This document shows positions 23,450 through 32,459 of a stretch of DNA of 64,000 bases, one piece after another. The DNA is taken from assembly GCA_028688515.1 (NCBI GenBank), contig JAQTXZ010000001.1:682001-746000 (forward strand), given 5' to 3'. The stretch comes from Patescibacteria group bacterium. Its GTDB lineage: Bacteria; Patescibacteriota; Patescibacteriia; 2-12-FULL-60-25. How positions within the stretch are numbered: position 1 is the first letter of the stretch; each line of letters starts with the position of its first letter. The notes under the pieces were generated by a model that saw only the letters and a program-made list of their open reading frames with translations, was not told where the DNA came from and ran no database searches. The translations under genes and the position numbers were made by a program.

Positions 23450-24313
23450 ATGGCTTATTTTAAAGATCTGCCACTGGATAATCTAGAATGCGACCCAAAT
23501 CAGCCCCGAAAGGATTTCGGCACAGATGGAGATACTTGCGCACTAATGCACGATATTAGGGAAGCTGGAATTGAAGTTCCGCTGGCCGTTATGGTTGTAG
23601 CCCCTGATAGATACGTGATCCTTGACGGGCATCGACGTTACAAATGTGCACAAAATCTCAAAATGGCAACAGTTCCATGTCGTGTTTATGAGAATCTTTG
23701 CCCTGCTGAAGTAGAACGTAAAAGATACAACATACAAAACAATCGTCGGCCGTGGAGACCCATGGAACGTTCCAACGCCATCGAACGCATAAAGCAAGCA
23801 GCTAACCTAAAATCAGATAAGCAGGTAGCTCAATTTTTAGGGCTATCCGTTTCCGTCGTTAATTGCTCACTCAGGATACGAAGAGAGAAAATGGAATATA
23901 TTGAGATGATGGAGCATTACGGCTTGGCCCAATCGTACCGCGATGAATTTTTAAAGTTGCGCCCAAAAATTCACAAAGTCAAACAATTCGAAGTGGATGA
24001 TATCATCCAAATTATTTTTAAAAAGATAGAGGATGGAAAAATAGGCAGCGCCAAGGAACTGCGCAAGGTGAAGCGTATATTTAACAGAGATTCCGTGAAT
24101 GAGAATGCGTTAAATTTATTTTTGTCCGACCCTGACATGACCACGACAACACTTGAATTAAATACCGCACAAAGCGGCTTCTCCGGATTGTTGGACCAAC
24201 TCATGAAAAGAATCGGCGAGGCACTGCAAATCGGCAAAGAGTTCACCCCACAGGAAAAACCAGCGATGATAAAACTGCGCGATATGTTAAATAGAGCGAT
24301 TGGACATGAATAA
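23450..24313 (+). CDS. ParB-like nuclease-domain protein partnered with serine recombinase
   Basis: 287 residues. The ParB/Srx fold is visible in LPLDNLECDPNQPRKDF and YVILDGHRRYKCAQNL. An HTH follows (DKQVAQFLGLSVSVVNCSLR), as in ParB and plasmid KorB/RepB types. The C-terminal half is helical and unassigned. It ends 6 bp before the recombinase ATG, so the two form a pair; there is no ParA beside it. It may mark or load the recombinase at specific DNA sites. Confidence 0.75.
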   Translation: MAYFKDLPLDNLECDPNQPRKDFGTDGDTCALMHDIREAGIEVPLAVMVVAPDRYVILDGHRRYKCAQNLKMATVPCRVYENLCPAEVERKRYNIQNNRRPWRPMERSNAIERIKQAANLKSDKQVAQFLGLSVSVVNCSLRIRREKMEYIEMMEHYGLAQSYRDEFLKLRPKIHKVKQFEVDDIIQIIFKKIEDGKIGSAKELRKVKRIFNRDSVNENALNLFLSDPDMTTTTLELNTAQSGFSGLLDQLMKRIGEALQIGKEFTPQEKPAMIKLRDMLNRAIGHE

Positions 24314-24319
24314 AATGCT

Positions 24320-25654
24320 ATGAACTTTCTATTGGGCAATGCAAGAAAGAAGAAGGCAATCGCTTATTACCGCCATTCCGCCGAGGATAAACAAGAAAAT
24401 TCAGTCCCGTTGCAACGCGAATTTGTACGTAATTTTTTGAACAAATACGAAATAGATTTGATTCACGAAGAGTCTGATGAGGGAGAGAGCGGTTTAACGG
24501 CCAATCGTCCAGGGTTTCAAAGACTTTTTCAAAATTGGATATTCAATCAAGACATTGCATTTGATTATGTTGTGTTTTATGACGTATCCAGACTTGGACG
24601 CTTTGAGGACGCCGACGAAGCAGGGCATTACGAATTTCAATGCAAACAAATGGGTAAAGATGTTATTTATGCACGTAGAGGCATCGTACCTGACGATCAA
24701 AAAGGCATATCACAGATACAAACTGTGTTTGAGCGCTGGATGTCTTTTCAGTACAGTAAAAAGCTGAGTGAAGATGTAATCAGAGGTTGCATGGAAATAT
24801 CTAGCCAAGGGTATTCAGTTGGAGGTTGCGCCCCATACGGCCTTGCAAGGCTCCTCTTAAGTGCCGGTGATCGTAAGCCAATCAGAGTTATGAACGAGGG
24901 AGAACACAAAAGCATTGCCAATGAACGAATAACATTTATCCCTAAAGGCGACCATACAACCGAAACAGTGAAGTCGATTTTTAATGCGTTCTTAAATCGA
25001 CATCAACATTTTACAGACATTGCTTCCGAACTCAATACACAGGAAATACCTTCACCAAATGGAGGCCTTTGGAATAATGGCAAGGTTTTACGTATCCTAA
25101 GCAATCCGGCTTACAAAGGGACGTTGGTTTATAATAAAACTTGGGGGAGATTAAAGCGCAAGAAGAGAGATAATCCAACCTCTGAATGGGTCGTTTGCCA
25201 TGGGGCATTTCAAGCTCTAATAGACCCAAATGACTTCGATTCGGTCCAAGACAAACTTTTCTGGCTGTTGCCATCCCACTATCTCAAGGGGCGGAATATC
25301 CTTACGCGAGTAAAGAAAAACATCCGACACGATGTTGTAACCATGTTGGCAAAAAATGGTATCGAGCTTGACATCAATTCATTGCCCATTGCCTATGCGA
25401 TTAAGTGTAAACTGCCAAATCAAATCAATCATTGGTGCTTCTTTATACCATCTCGTCTGGAAAATTATAAAAAGTTCCTTTGTGTTAGCGTGAACGCAGA
25501 ACAGGAGAATAACATGGATCGAGTTTTTCAAATTCCAACTAAAGCCTTTGACATCAATGGGCTGTGTTATTTTTCTGAGCAAGACAGTTGTTGCTCAGAA
25601 TGGATGCTCAAAGATGACCAGATTGAGCAGGCTATCGTAGCACTAAGCAGCTAA
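24320..25654 (+). CDS. Large serine recombinase
   Basis: 444 residues. The resolvase domain has AIAYYRHSAEDKQENSVPLQ with nucleophile Ser20 and Arg18, and YDVSRLGRFED for the second arginine set. A recombinase domain follows (GYSVGGCAPYGL, ITFIPKGDHTTETVKSIFNA, NNGKVLRILSNPAYKGTLVY). The zinc-finger and coiled-coil tail typical of phage integrases is replaced by a divergent C-terminus. It is the second site-specific recombinase in the element, so it may belong to a nested module or act in inversion or resolution. Confidence 0.85.
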   Translation: MNFLLGNARKKKAIAYYRHSAEDKQENSVPLQREFVRNFLNKYEIDLIHEESDEGESGLTANRPGFQRLFQNWIFNQDIAFDYVVFYDVSRLGRFEDADEAGHYEFQCKQMGKDVIYARRGIVPDDQKGISQIQTVFERWMSFQYSKKLSEDVIRGCMEISSQGYSVGGCAPYGLARLLLSAGDRKPIRVMNEGEHKSIANERITFIPKGDHTTETVKSIFNAFLNRHQHFTDIASELNTQEIPSPNGGLWNNGKVLRILSNPAYKGTLVYNKTWGRLKRKKRDNPTSEWVVCHGAFQALIDPNDFDSVQDKLFWLLPSHYLKGRNILTRVKKNIRHDVVTMLAKNGIELDINSLPIAYAIKCKLPNQINHWCFFIPSRLENYKKFLCVSVNAEQENNMDRVFQIPTKAFDINGLCYFSEQDSCCSEWMLKDDQIEQAIVALSS

Positions 25655-25876
25655 ACTTTGGTCATGGCTGTTATTAAACGACCTCGAGCACGTTTCACAT
25701 CTCAGATCGCGTCCAAGACTGGCAAGATAATCAGGATCTATGCAATCCCCTTTTTCGTCTACATCGAAACCTTCAACAGATTTTACAGTGAGCATAAAAC
25801 CGCAATAATCGCATTTTAAGATTACGATGTTGGCGCGATTAAGCGGAGTAATAGATTTTGGGTCAATTTTTATCAT
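25643..25876 (-). CDS. Small zinc-ribbon-like protein
   Basis: 77 residues. ILKCDYCGFML and LRCETCSRSF form two CxxC knuckles 38 residues apart, like a small zinc ribbon. It converges on the serine recombinase and overlaps its end by 12 bp. No family recognised. Confidence 0.45.
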   Translation of the reverse strand: MIKIDPKSITPLNRANIVILKCDYCGFMLTVKSVEGFDVDEKGDCIDPDYLASLGRDLRCETCSRSFNNSHDQSLAA

Positions 25877-26004
25877 ATAGAATTTAATTCAATACTGGTA
25901 CGAGTTATTCAAAAAAATCGCCAATGGTCAAGAGCCTTATAACTTAAAATAGTATCCGATCGAAAAATAACCACTCTCTCGTTGAGTATTTGGTTTAGTA
26001 GGGG

Positions 26005-26592
26005 CTATCCTACTCCAGCATATTCTTCGAGCTTAAGTCTTATTTGATCTGTAGTATTTTTCAGAAGCGGATCATTGGCTGGAGGATGAATTATGTTTCC
26101 TGATTCTAAAATCAAAAAATCTATTACATCAATAACGGGCTTACAATCCGCAATGTAATTTGAGCTCATGGCAAATACCATGGGTCGAAAGTGCATCACG
26201 ATATTACGTAACTCAGAATTTAAAAATTTCATAGCCTCATCGTGTTTATTACTTCCTATAAAATACTTACTGTGTACGTAAATGCCCATTTTTTCGGGAT
26301 CTTTGATCCGTGTGTAGGCTGTCAAAAAATTGATAAGATGATTTTTTGGATCGCAATTATCTATCAGCTTCATACCGCCAAAATCGCGCAATACAGCGCC
26401 TTTCTCAACCCAGATGCTCTCGACCGGCAAAGCAGCCAACATTAGGCAATGCAATGCATGATGAATAGCCACGATGAACCACTTAAATGCCAAGAGGTCG
26501 TCCTCCGCTTCTGTTAAAAAACCATCCGCTCTTTTCAACGAATCAACGGCAGTTTTTTCTAATGTAAGAGTCATCATCTTGTGTAACTCCAT
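26005..26592 (-). CDS. HEPN-domain protein B (candidate RNase)
   Basis: 195 residues, all-helical. ELRNIVMHFRPM gives RNIVMH at 129-134, the Rx4-6H HEPN catalytic motif with the preferred Asn after Arg. Upstream AFKWFIVAIHHALHCLMLAA resembles the first long HEPN helix. HEPN proteins are often RNases that act in abortive infection or as toxins. It is the last gene of the defence operon, 1 bp after HEPN protein A. Confidence 0.65.
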   Translation of the reverse strand: MELHKMMTLTLEKTAVDSLKRADGFLTEAEDDLLAFKWFIVAIHHALHCLMLAALPVESIWVEKGAVLRDFGGMKLIDNCDPKNHLINFLTAYTRIKDPEKMGIYVHSKYFIGSNKHDEAMKFLNSELRNIVMHFRPMVFAMSSNYIADCKPVIDVIDFLILESGNIIHPPANDPLLKNTTDQIRLKLEEYAGVG

Positions 26593-26593
26593 A

Positions 26594-27478
26594 TTATTTA
26601 TTCCTCAAGCTTCGACATTCAGTCAAATCAGAATAGTTATCTTTTGCGAATTGTGCAAATCGTAACAGTAATGCAAGTGAGGTGTATGCCTCATTATCCT
26701 TGATCAAGGTCGGGCGTCCATGAGCCGTTTCGTCTCGCCAATATTTTAACAATCCAAGATTGACTATAAAGTCAGTTTTAAATGAGTCTTTAAGCACCGA
26801 TGAAATAAATTCCTCCATCCTCTTTCTCCCATTGCCTGCCCTGTAAACTTTTAATATCTTATCTTCATCTCCATCTTTTTTAATCGCTAAGTGCAGTAGT
26901 ATTGATTCCGCAGCAGCACCACACATTACGCAACAAGACAAATAAGCGTGTGCCCCATAGCACCGAATCGCCTCGTTGGATCGACTTTTAAATCCATCGC
27001 CAAAAAGATTGCAGAAAGGGCTTATCATCTCTGAAAATCTCCCGGGTTCCGTTGGCACATACAGTGTTCCGTCCGCTTCTTCCAGCCATTTCTTACCAAA
27101 AGGCGTCAACGAATATCCGTTCCCCGCCCCTCCGTCTTCAGTTGATTGTGCATCATAATATCTTACCCCAGGCCTCAGAATGCCCAATCTGCATAGATCC
27201 CAAGCGGCTGCGTAAAAAACTTCTGATATATATGGAATATTGGCAATGTAATGTTCAGGCGTGCTCCAACCATCCGGTTTTGGTATTACACTCATATTGG
27301 TTATCAACCACCGATCCATAGCCCTTGTAACATACAAATCATAACCATAATTCTTGATCATCATCGCTTCATTTTTTAACGCCTCAATCAAAAACTTGAC
27401 CACATCTTCATCTTTCAAGATAAGCTCAATTTTATTCTTCGCATCGGTTTCGATTGGCATAATCAAATTTAAAATCAA
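26594..27478 (-). CDS. HEPN-domain protein A with winged-helix-like N-domain
   Basis: 294 residues (MPIETDAKN, 18 bp in, is an alternative start). Residues about 80-135 look like a winged helix (AAAWDLCRLGILRPG, GYSLTPFGKKWLEEA). The C-terminal half is helical, with a Cys-rich helix (SCCVMCGAAAESILLHLAI) and the HEPN motif RDETAH at 248-253 in YWRDETAHGRP. It lies between Mod and the second HEPN gene with gaps of 12 bp and 1 bp. Its motif differs from that of its neighbour, so the two are not a simple duplication. A sensor plus RNase role is inferred. Confidence 0.62.
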   Translation of the reverse strand: MILNLIMPIETDAKNKIELILKDEDVVKFLIEALKNEAMMIKNYGYDLYVTRAMDRWLITNMSVIPKPDGWSTPEHYIANIPYISEVFYAAAWDLCRLGILRPGVRYYDAQSTEDGGAGNGYSLTPFGKKWLEEADGTLYVPTEPGRFSEMISPFCNLFGDGFKSRSNEAIRCYGAHAYLSCCVMCGAAAESILLHLAIKKDGDEDKILKVYRAGNGRKRMEEFISSVLKDSFKTDFIVNLGLLKYWRDETAHGRPTLIKDNEAYTSLALLLRFAQFAKDNYSDLTECRSLRNK

Positions 27479-27490
27479 AAATCATTTAAA

Positions 27491-29425
27491 CTACGCCACC
27501 CACAGATTTTCGCCGAACATCCTTTTTAGATTCCACTTGCGCGTAGAATCGACAGATCGCTCGAGACAGATAAAGCGCCGTTCTTTGAATGCATCGAGAG
27601 CATTAATTGTTTCTTCTTCGATGGTTGCATCCAGACAAACCAGGGCTGTTTTTTCACCATCAGAAACATCAAGCACTTTGTTCTTCTTAAAGTCTTTTAT
27701 CGGCTCGGCTTTAAAATTCAGGTCAAACCCATCCTTCAAGGCGATCTCGACCAGTAATTCATCCGGCTTATAGTCAAAAAAATGTGCCTGCTTAGAATTT
27801 TCCAAGTATATTTCCCAAGCCTTAACCTTTTGTTCCTCCGTCATGTCCGGATCAACCTCGAATAGGTTTTGAGGGAATAAAGACTTCGTAAGTCGCAACG
27901 CCTTGAATCCAACATCCACTTCCGGCTTTTCTAATTTAATCTTCACACCGGCACGCTTAACGCGCTCGATGGTGATTTGAGAAATGGTTTTGTAGCCGGC
28001 TTTGAATGCCTCGCTTTTTTCGTCCGTCGCTTCAGGGAGCTGAACGAGAATAAATGCCCTATTGCCACCAATTTCTTTGTTTAATTCCATTACAGCATGG
28101 CCAGTCGAGCCTGACCCAGCGAAAAAATCCAATACTAAAGAATCTTCCGGAATCCTTGATATTTCCATTAAATATTTTATCAACGCAAATGGTTTTGGAT
28201 AATCAAAAGGAATCTCTAAGTCGTTAAGTTCGTGTGAACCTATTTGATTAATATAATCTTCTACCAAACTATTTGGCTTCGCTGAAGCATCATTGATGAC
28301 ATCGTTAAGATAAGTCTTTGTAAAAACATTCCATCCAGCAGGTTGACCCTGTTCGTCTATTAAATTTGAAGATCTAACTTTTTTTATCACTATCCTATCT
28401 CTCTCTGCGTCAAATTTATTCCTCGTCCACCTCCAAATACCATCTCCAAGAATCGGTCTTTCTGGTGGGAAAGTGCTACCCGGTGGTATCACCTTTGTCC
28501 CATCTGGACAATCGATAAAAAAACGTTGTTCTGGGTTTCGATTTTCAATTGTCGACATGTATAAACGCACTAACTGATATTTTTCACCTTTTCTTGGTCC
28601 ATCCGTTTCTATTTGATCGTATGCTTCATAATTCACTCCGCCAAAAAATGGCGCTGCCTCGGCCCTGAATTTTGTATACGTCAAAATATAGTCAAAATTC
28701 GGTGCCCAAAAATCTCCTTTATTGTTACTTTTTTTGGCAACCCTGGCGGCACAGCCAACAAAATTCTCCTCCCCAAAAATTTCATCCATCAACTTCCGCA
28801 AATTGTGAACTTCATTATCATCAATGCTTACAAAAATTACCCCATCGTCGCGCAATAAATTTCGTGCCAAGAGTAATCTACTCTGCATCATGGACAGCCA
28901 ATTAGAGTGATAGCGGCCGCTCGATTCTGTATTCGTGTCCATGCGGACACCATCATGATAGACGCCATTCTTTTCCCAGTATGCCTGTTTTGATTCGGAA
29001 TAGTCATCAGGATACACAAAATCATGGCCGGTGTTATACGGAGGGTCAATGTAGATCATCTTTACTTTTTTGAAATACGAAGCTTGAAGTAGTTTCAGAA
29101 CTTCTAAATTCTCTCCTTCAATGATAAGGTTCTGCGTCGTATCAAAATCTACGCTCCGCTCCTTGTCCGGTACGAGCCTCGCCTTGCTAGGCGTGAAGGC
29201 AAACCGCTTAGAAGCGGTTTTACCTGCCCATGGGAAAGAGTAGCGTTCCGCTTCAGGCTTAGAGTAGTCGTCGACGAGCGATTGAAGTTCTTTCACGTTT
29301 AACGCGTTGTCTTCGCCGAAAAGCGCAGGGTAAATCTCCCGGATTTTCTCCAGAATATCTTTCCGCGTATCCGGGCTAGTGGCGGGGATTTTGTTGAGGT
29401 TCGTGTCTTCGTTTTGCTTAGACAT
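27491..29425 (-). CDS. mod: Type III restriction-modification methyltransferase (Mod)
   Basis: 644 residues. N6-adenine methyltransferase of the beta type: catalytic IDPPYNTG at about 126-133 comes before the SAM-binding DFFAGSGSTGHAVMELN at about 440. ENLEVLKLLQASYFKKVKMI precedes motif IV as in Mod proteins. The central target-recognition region is variable (AGWNVFTKTYLNDVINDASA). A C-terminal region similar to known Mod ends is present. It methylates one strand of an asymmetric site and specifies DNA recognition for Res. Confidence 0.93.
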   Translation of the reverse strand: MSKQNEDTNLNKIPATSPDTRKDILEKIREIYPALFGEDNALNVKELQSLVDDYSKPEAERYSFPWAGKTASKRFAFTPSKARLVPDKERSVDFDTTQNLIIEGENLEVLKLLQASYFKKVKMIYIDPPYNTGHDFVYPDDYSESKQAYWEKNGVYHDGVRMDTNTESSGRYHSNWLSMMQSRLLLARNLLRDDGVIFVSIDDNEVHNLRKLMDEIFGEENFVGCAARVAKKSNNKGDFWAPNFDYILTYTKFRAEAAPFFGGVNYEAYDQIETDGPRKGEKYQLVRLYMSTIENRNPEQRFFIDCPDGTKVIPPGSTFPPERPILGDGIWRWTRNKFDAERDRIVIKKVRSSNLIDEQGQPAGWNVFTKTYLNDVINDASAKPNSLVEDYINQIGSHELNDLEIPFDYPKPFALIKYLMEISRIPEDSLVLDFFAGSGSTGHAVMELNKEIGGNRAFILVQLPEATDEKSEAFKAGYKTISQITIERVKRAGVKIKLEKPEVDVGFKALRLTKSLFPQNLFEVDPDMTEEQKVKAWEIYLENSKQAHFFDYKPDELLVEIALKDGFDLNFKAEPIKDFKKNKVLDVSDGEKTALVCLDATIEEETINALDAFKERRFICLERSVDSTRKWNLKRMFGENLWVA

Positions 29426-29439
29426 AGGTAGGGTTGGGA

Positions 29440-29709
29440 TTATTTTTTGATTCTTCCTAAGATCAATTCAATATAACCTCCGTATTCACCGGTATGAAGA
29501 ATGGTGTAATGGCCGGAATTGAGTTTTTGCTTCAGCTCTTCATTGTTGTTGATTTTGTCTATCTGAGTATTACGAAAAAATAAAACTCGTTCGATATCAT
29601 AGACGTTTCTCTGTTTCCACCATCCCCACATGGCAATAGCCGATGAAGCGACCAATGCGATGATCGATACGACTAACGCCACCGAGGCCAATATATCCGA
29701 AGTATTCAT
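29440..29709 (-). CDS. One-TM small protein inside the type III R-M operon
   Basis: 89 residues. A single transmembrane helix (SVALVVSIIALVASSAIAMW, about 9-28), then a cytoplasmic tail (NVYDIERVLFFRNTQIDKIN) with a compact beta-like end (HYTILHTGEYGGYIELILG). It lies between res and mod, 8 and 14 bp from them. This gene is not part of standard type III systems. It might be a membrane effector or regulator. Confidence 0.55.
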   Translation of the reverse strand: MNTSDILASVALVVSIIALVASSAIAMWGWWKQRNVYDIERVLFFRNTQIDKINNNEELKQKLNSGHYTILHTGEYGGYIELILGRIKK

Positions 29710-29717
29710 AGGAGTGA

Positions 29718-32393
29718 TCAGAAAATTCGGGTGCTAGTAGCCTCGTTAGCTTTTTCCTTGAATGTTTCGAACGTATCAACCGGTGCAAGATATTCCTTCA
29801 AACCGACAGCTTCAAAATGTTTAATGGCACAATCAATCTTCATGCGCTCGTCAGGTGTCAAATCTTCCTTGCGTTTGGTGCCTTTGGTTTCAACCACGAA
29901 ATGATAGGTCATTTCCGTTCCATCTCCATCAAGCATCTTTTTTTCTACCACAATCGCCCAGTCCGGGTGATGCTCGCCAATAGGAGTTGTGATGGAATAC
30001 CACTTGGGAAGTTTAAAGAAGAGACGAATGCGATGATCGTGATCCAATTCCGTACCAAAGCGACGCTCCACATCGCTATCTATCTTTTCAGCATCGTAAA
30101 GGCCATGGCCGGGAGTCGCCACGACATCACCCAACGTCTCGTCCAGCTCTTGAAAGAGTTTGGGTGCATACGATTCACCGGTTTGCTCATAGCGCACGAC
30201 GGTAACGAGTTCGCGGTCAATGACGCGCTTGATACGTTCGACTGCCTCGGTCATAAAAGCAATTGGATTTTTTGTGACGCGTTGTGGTTCTCCGGCTTTA
30301 AGTAGAATTTGCCGGATTGTATCAATCGCCAGTCCCGTTTGGTCGGAAATTTCGTTTACAGGATCCAATGAAGCTTTAACACCACGTGCGGCACGCGGGT
30401 CGGCTGCACCAACATACTCATTCCAAAGTTGCGGTGCATCTTCACGTCCAAGTGTGGTAATGCGGTTTAATTCGACATTGATTGACGGTTCAGGAACACG
30501 AATCTCACGGACAGCTTCGGTGCAGCGATCGATGATGCTTGGTTCATGAAACGACACAGACCACTGAGTTTTTAGCGCGATACGTTTCCACAACTCTGAA
30601 AAGTCATTACTCTCAAAACGTAATTTATTTAATTTTAACTTAGTTGGCTTTCTTCGAGCGTCACGTGGTTTGGGCGTTGGCGCATCCGAACCAAATTCTT
30701 CCGCAAGCTCATATTGATATGCTTCGGCAAAGGCTTGATAACTCTGATTTGCGATGACAGTAAGTAGATTGATCTCTTTACCCTCCTTAACATCCACCGC
30801 GTCGCGTACACGTTCACCAACTTGGTTCACACAAATACGAAGCCCGCGACCGATTTCTTGACGTTTGCGGTTCGTACTCTCGGTCTCGTTTAACGTACAG
30901 ATATTAAATACATTCGGATTATCCCAGCCAACACCAAGGGCGGAATGGGAAAAAATAAACTCAAGCGGCTCGTCTTGTGAAAGCAAACGTTCTTTGTCTT
31001 TCAGAATAAGCTGATATGCCTCACTATTCTTGCTCATGGATGCTTCGCTATCCGTCCATTCGCCATTTCCTGTTTTGGCAAAATAACCGCTGTGAATTAC
31101 ATCGAGGTTCGTCGGTTCTAATCCATATTGTTTTTTGTATGCCTCACGATATTGTTCATGGAATAACCGACGAATTTTACCATCTGTATTCATGTAATTA
31201 GCGACTCGGTCAATGAAGAAAAGTGACAAAACCTTAACCCCCTGTGAGCTTCGGCTGTCCTTTTTTTCGAAATGTTTTTGAATAGTCCACCGTATTTGTT
31301 CACGGAAAATCTCCTCAGAATCACGCCCCGTCTGTTCGCCCATCACAAGAACTGTACCATTTGTAAACTGGAGTTTTGTCTGGCCATCGTTCATGTCGCG
31401 CCATATACGCTCTATGACGAGACCTCGATAAGCCGGATTACCCGTTTTCTGCTCAAGATTATCGTCTTTTTTGCCAGTGATCGTTTTCGTCTTGAAACCA
31501 TTCTCTTTAAGGCGAACGTTGGCGGTCAGTTTGGCTTGTGGTGGCTTGGTGCCTGCGAAGATGGCATTCTTGAACGCCAAAGACTCCACAGTACCTTCCG
31601 TTTGGACTGAAAACACCTCAATTTTTTTCACGAGACTCTGGTTGTATGCATCAAACGGCGTGAGACGATATACGACGTTCTTTGGTTTTTCATGCGTAGC
31701 TGAATAGCGAAGTTTGAAGAGCGGATTAAGTGAGGAGAGCGCTTTTTCAGACTTAGCTGTACCCATGCCAACCTGTGGCTCGTCCATCACGATTATTGGA
31801 AAGGTCTGTTTTATCAAATCGATCAAGCGAACACCATAAGTTCCATCGCGCTCCTGCGAGATTATACGATCTTCGGCATTGAACGACTGGATGTTCATCA
31901 CCATGATCTGGAGCGTATTGGCTTCACAAAACGATTTTACTTGCGCCAACTTTTTGCTGTCATAAGCAAAGAATTCAAATGGGGTGGAATACAGTTCCTT
32001 AAAATGAGTACGGGTAATTTCGAGTGTTTTGAGCACACCTTCACGCACTGGGATGCTCGGAACCACGATAATGAACTTCGAAAGACCATAAGCTCGATAC
32101 AAGTCGAAGATTGTGCGGAGGTAAACATAGGTTTTTCCCGTACCAGTTTCCATCTCAATGGAGAAGTCCAACTCTTGGGTCTTATGCGCATCCTTATCGG
32201 CGATGCGACGTTCACATAGGATCGTGTCCCGATTCTGAAAAATACGCTCCGGTGTAAGTTTGAGGATGTTGGCATGAACTTCGGCCAAGATAGTGTCTCG
32301 TGACTTAACCCGTGGCGCGCCTTCAAACAATCGGGTCACCGAATCTATGGCGTCTAACTGATATTGCAAATTTGGCTCAAAATGAAACTTCAT
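29718..32393 (-). CDS. res: Type III restriction enzyme (Res)
   Basis: 891 residues. SF2 helicase plus nuclease: Walker A EMETGTGKT at about 80-88, Walker B IVMDEPQVG at about 202-209, FSHSALGVGWDNPNVF, and RQEIGRGLRI for motif VI. The C-terminal PD-(D/E)XK nuclease is visible as HPDWAIVV...HFVVETKGT. It cuts DNA after translocation or diffusion from two head-to-head sites bound with Mod. Length and motif order are typical. Confidence 0.92.
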   Translation of the reverse strand: MKFHFEPNLQYQLDAIDSVTRLFEGAPRVKSRDTILAEVHANILKLTPERIFQNRDTILCERRIADKDAHKTQELDFSIEMETGTGKTYVYLRTIFDLYRAYGLSKFIIVVPSIPVREGVLKTLEITRTHFKELYSTPFEFFAYDSKKLAQVKSFCEANTLQIMVMNIQSFNAEDRIISQERDGTYGVRLIDLIKQTFPIIVMDEPQVGMGTAKSEKALSSLNPLFKLRYSATHEKPKNVVYRLTPFDAYNQSLVKKIEVFSVQTEGTVESLAFKNAIFAGTKPPQAKLTANVRLKENGFKTKTITGKKDDNLEQKTGNPAYRGLVIERIWRDMNDGQTKLQFTNGTVLVMGEQTGRDSEEIFREQIRWTIQKHFEKKDSRSSQGVKVLSLFFIDRVANYMNTDGKIRRLFHEQYREAYKKQYGLEPTNLDVIHSGYFAKTGNGEWTDSEASMSKNSEAYQLILKDKERLLSQDEPLEFIFSHSALGVGWDNPNVFNICTLNETESTNRKRQEIGRGLRICVNQVGERVRDAVDVKEGKEINLLTVIANQSYQAFAEAYQYELAEEFGSDAPTPKPRDARRKPTKLKLNKLRFESNDFSELWKRIALKTQWSVSFHEPSIIDRCTEAVREIRVPEPSINVELNRITTLGREDAPQLWNEYVGAADPRAARGVKASLDPVNEISDQTGLAIDTIRQILLKAGEPQRVTKNPIAFMTEAVERIKRVIDRELVTVVRYEQTGESYAPKLFQELDETLGDVVATPGHGLYDAEKIDSDVERRFGTELDHDHRIRLFFKLPKWYSITTPIGEHHPDWAIVVEKKMLDGDGTEMTYHFVVETKGTKRKEDLTPDERMKIDCAIKHFEAVGLKEYLAPVDTFETFKEKANEATSTRIF

Positions 32394-32459
32394 ATATCAA
32401 CTTGTCTTATGCGCATCCATATATTTATCAAACTCCAGCTTAGCAATAGTCTGGTTGGG

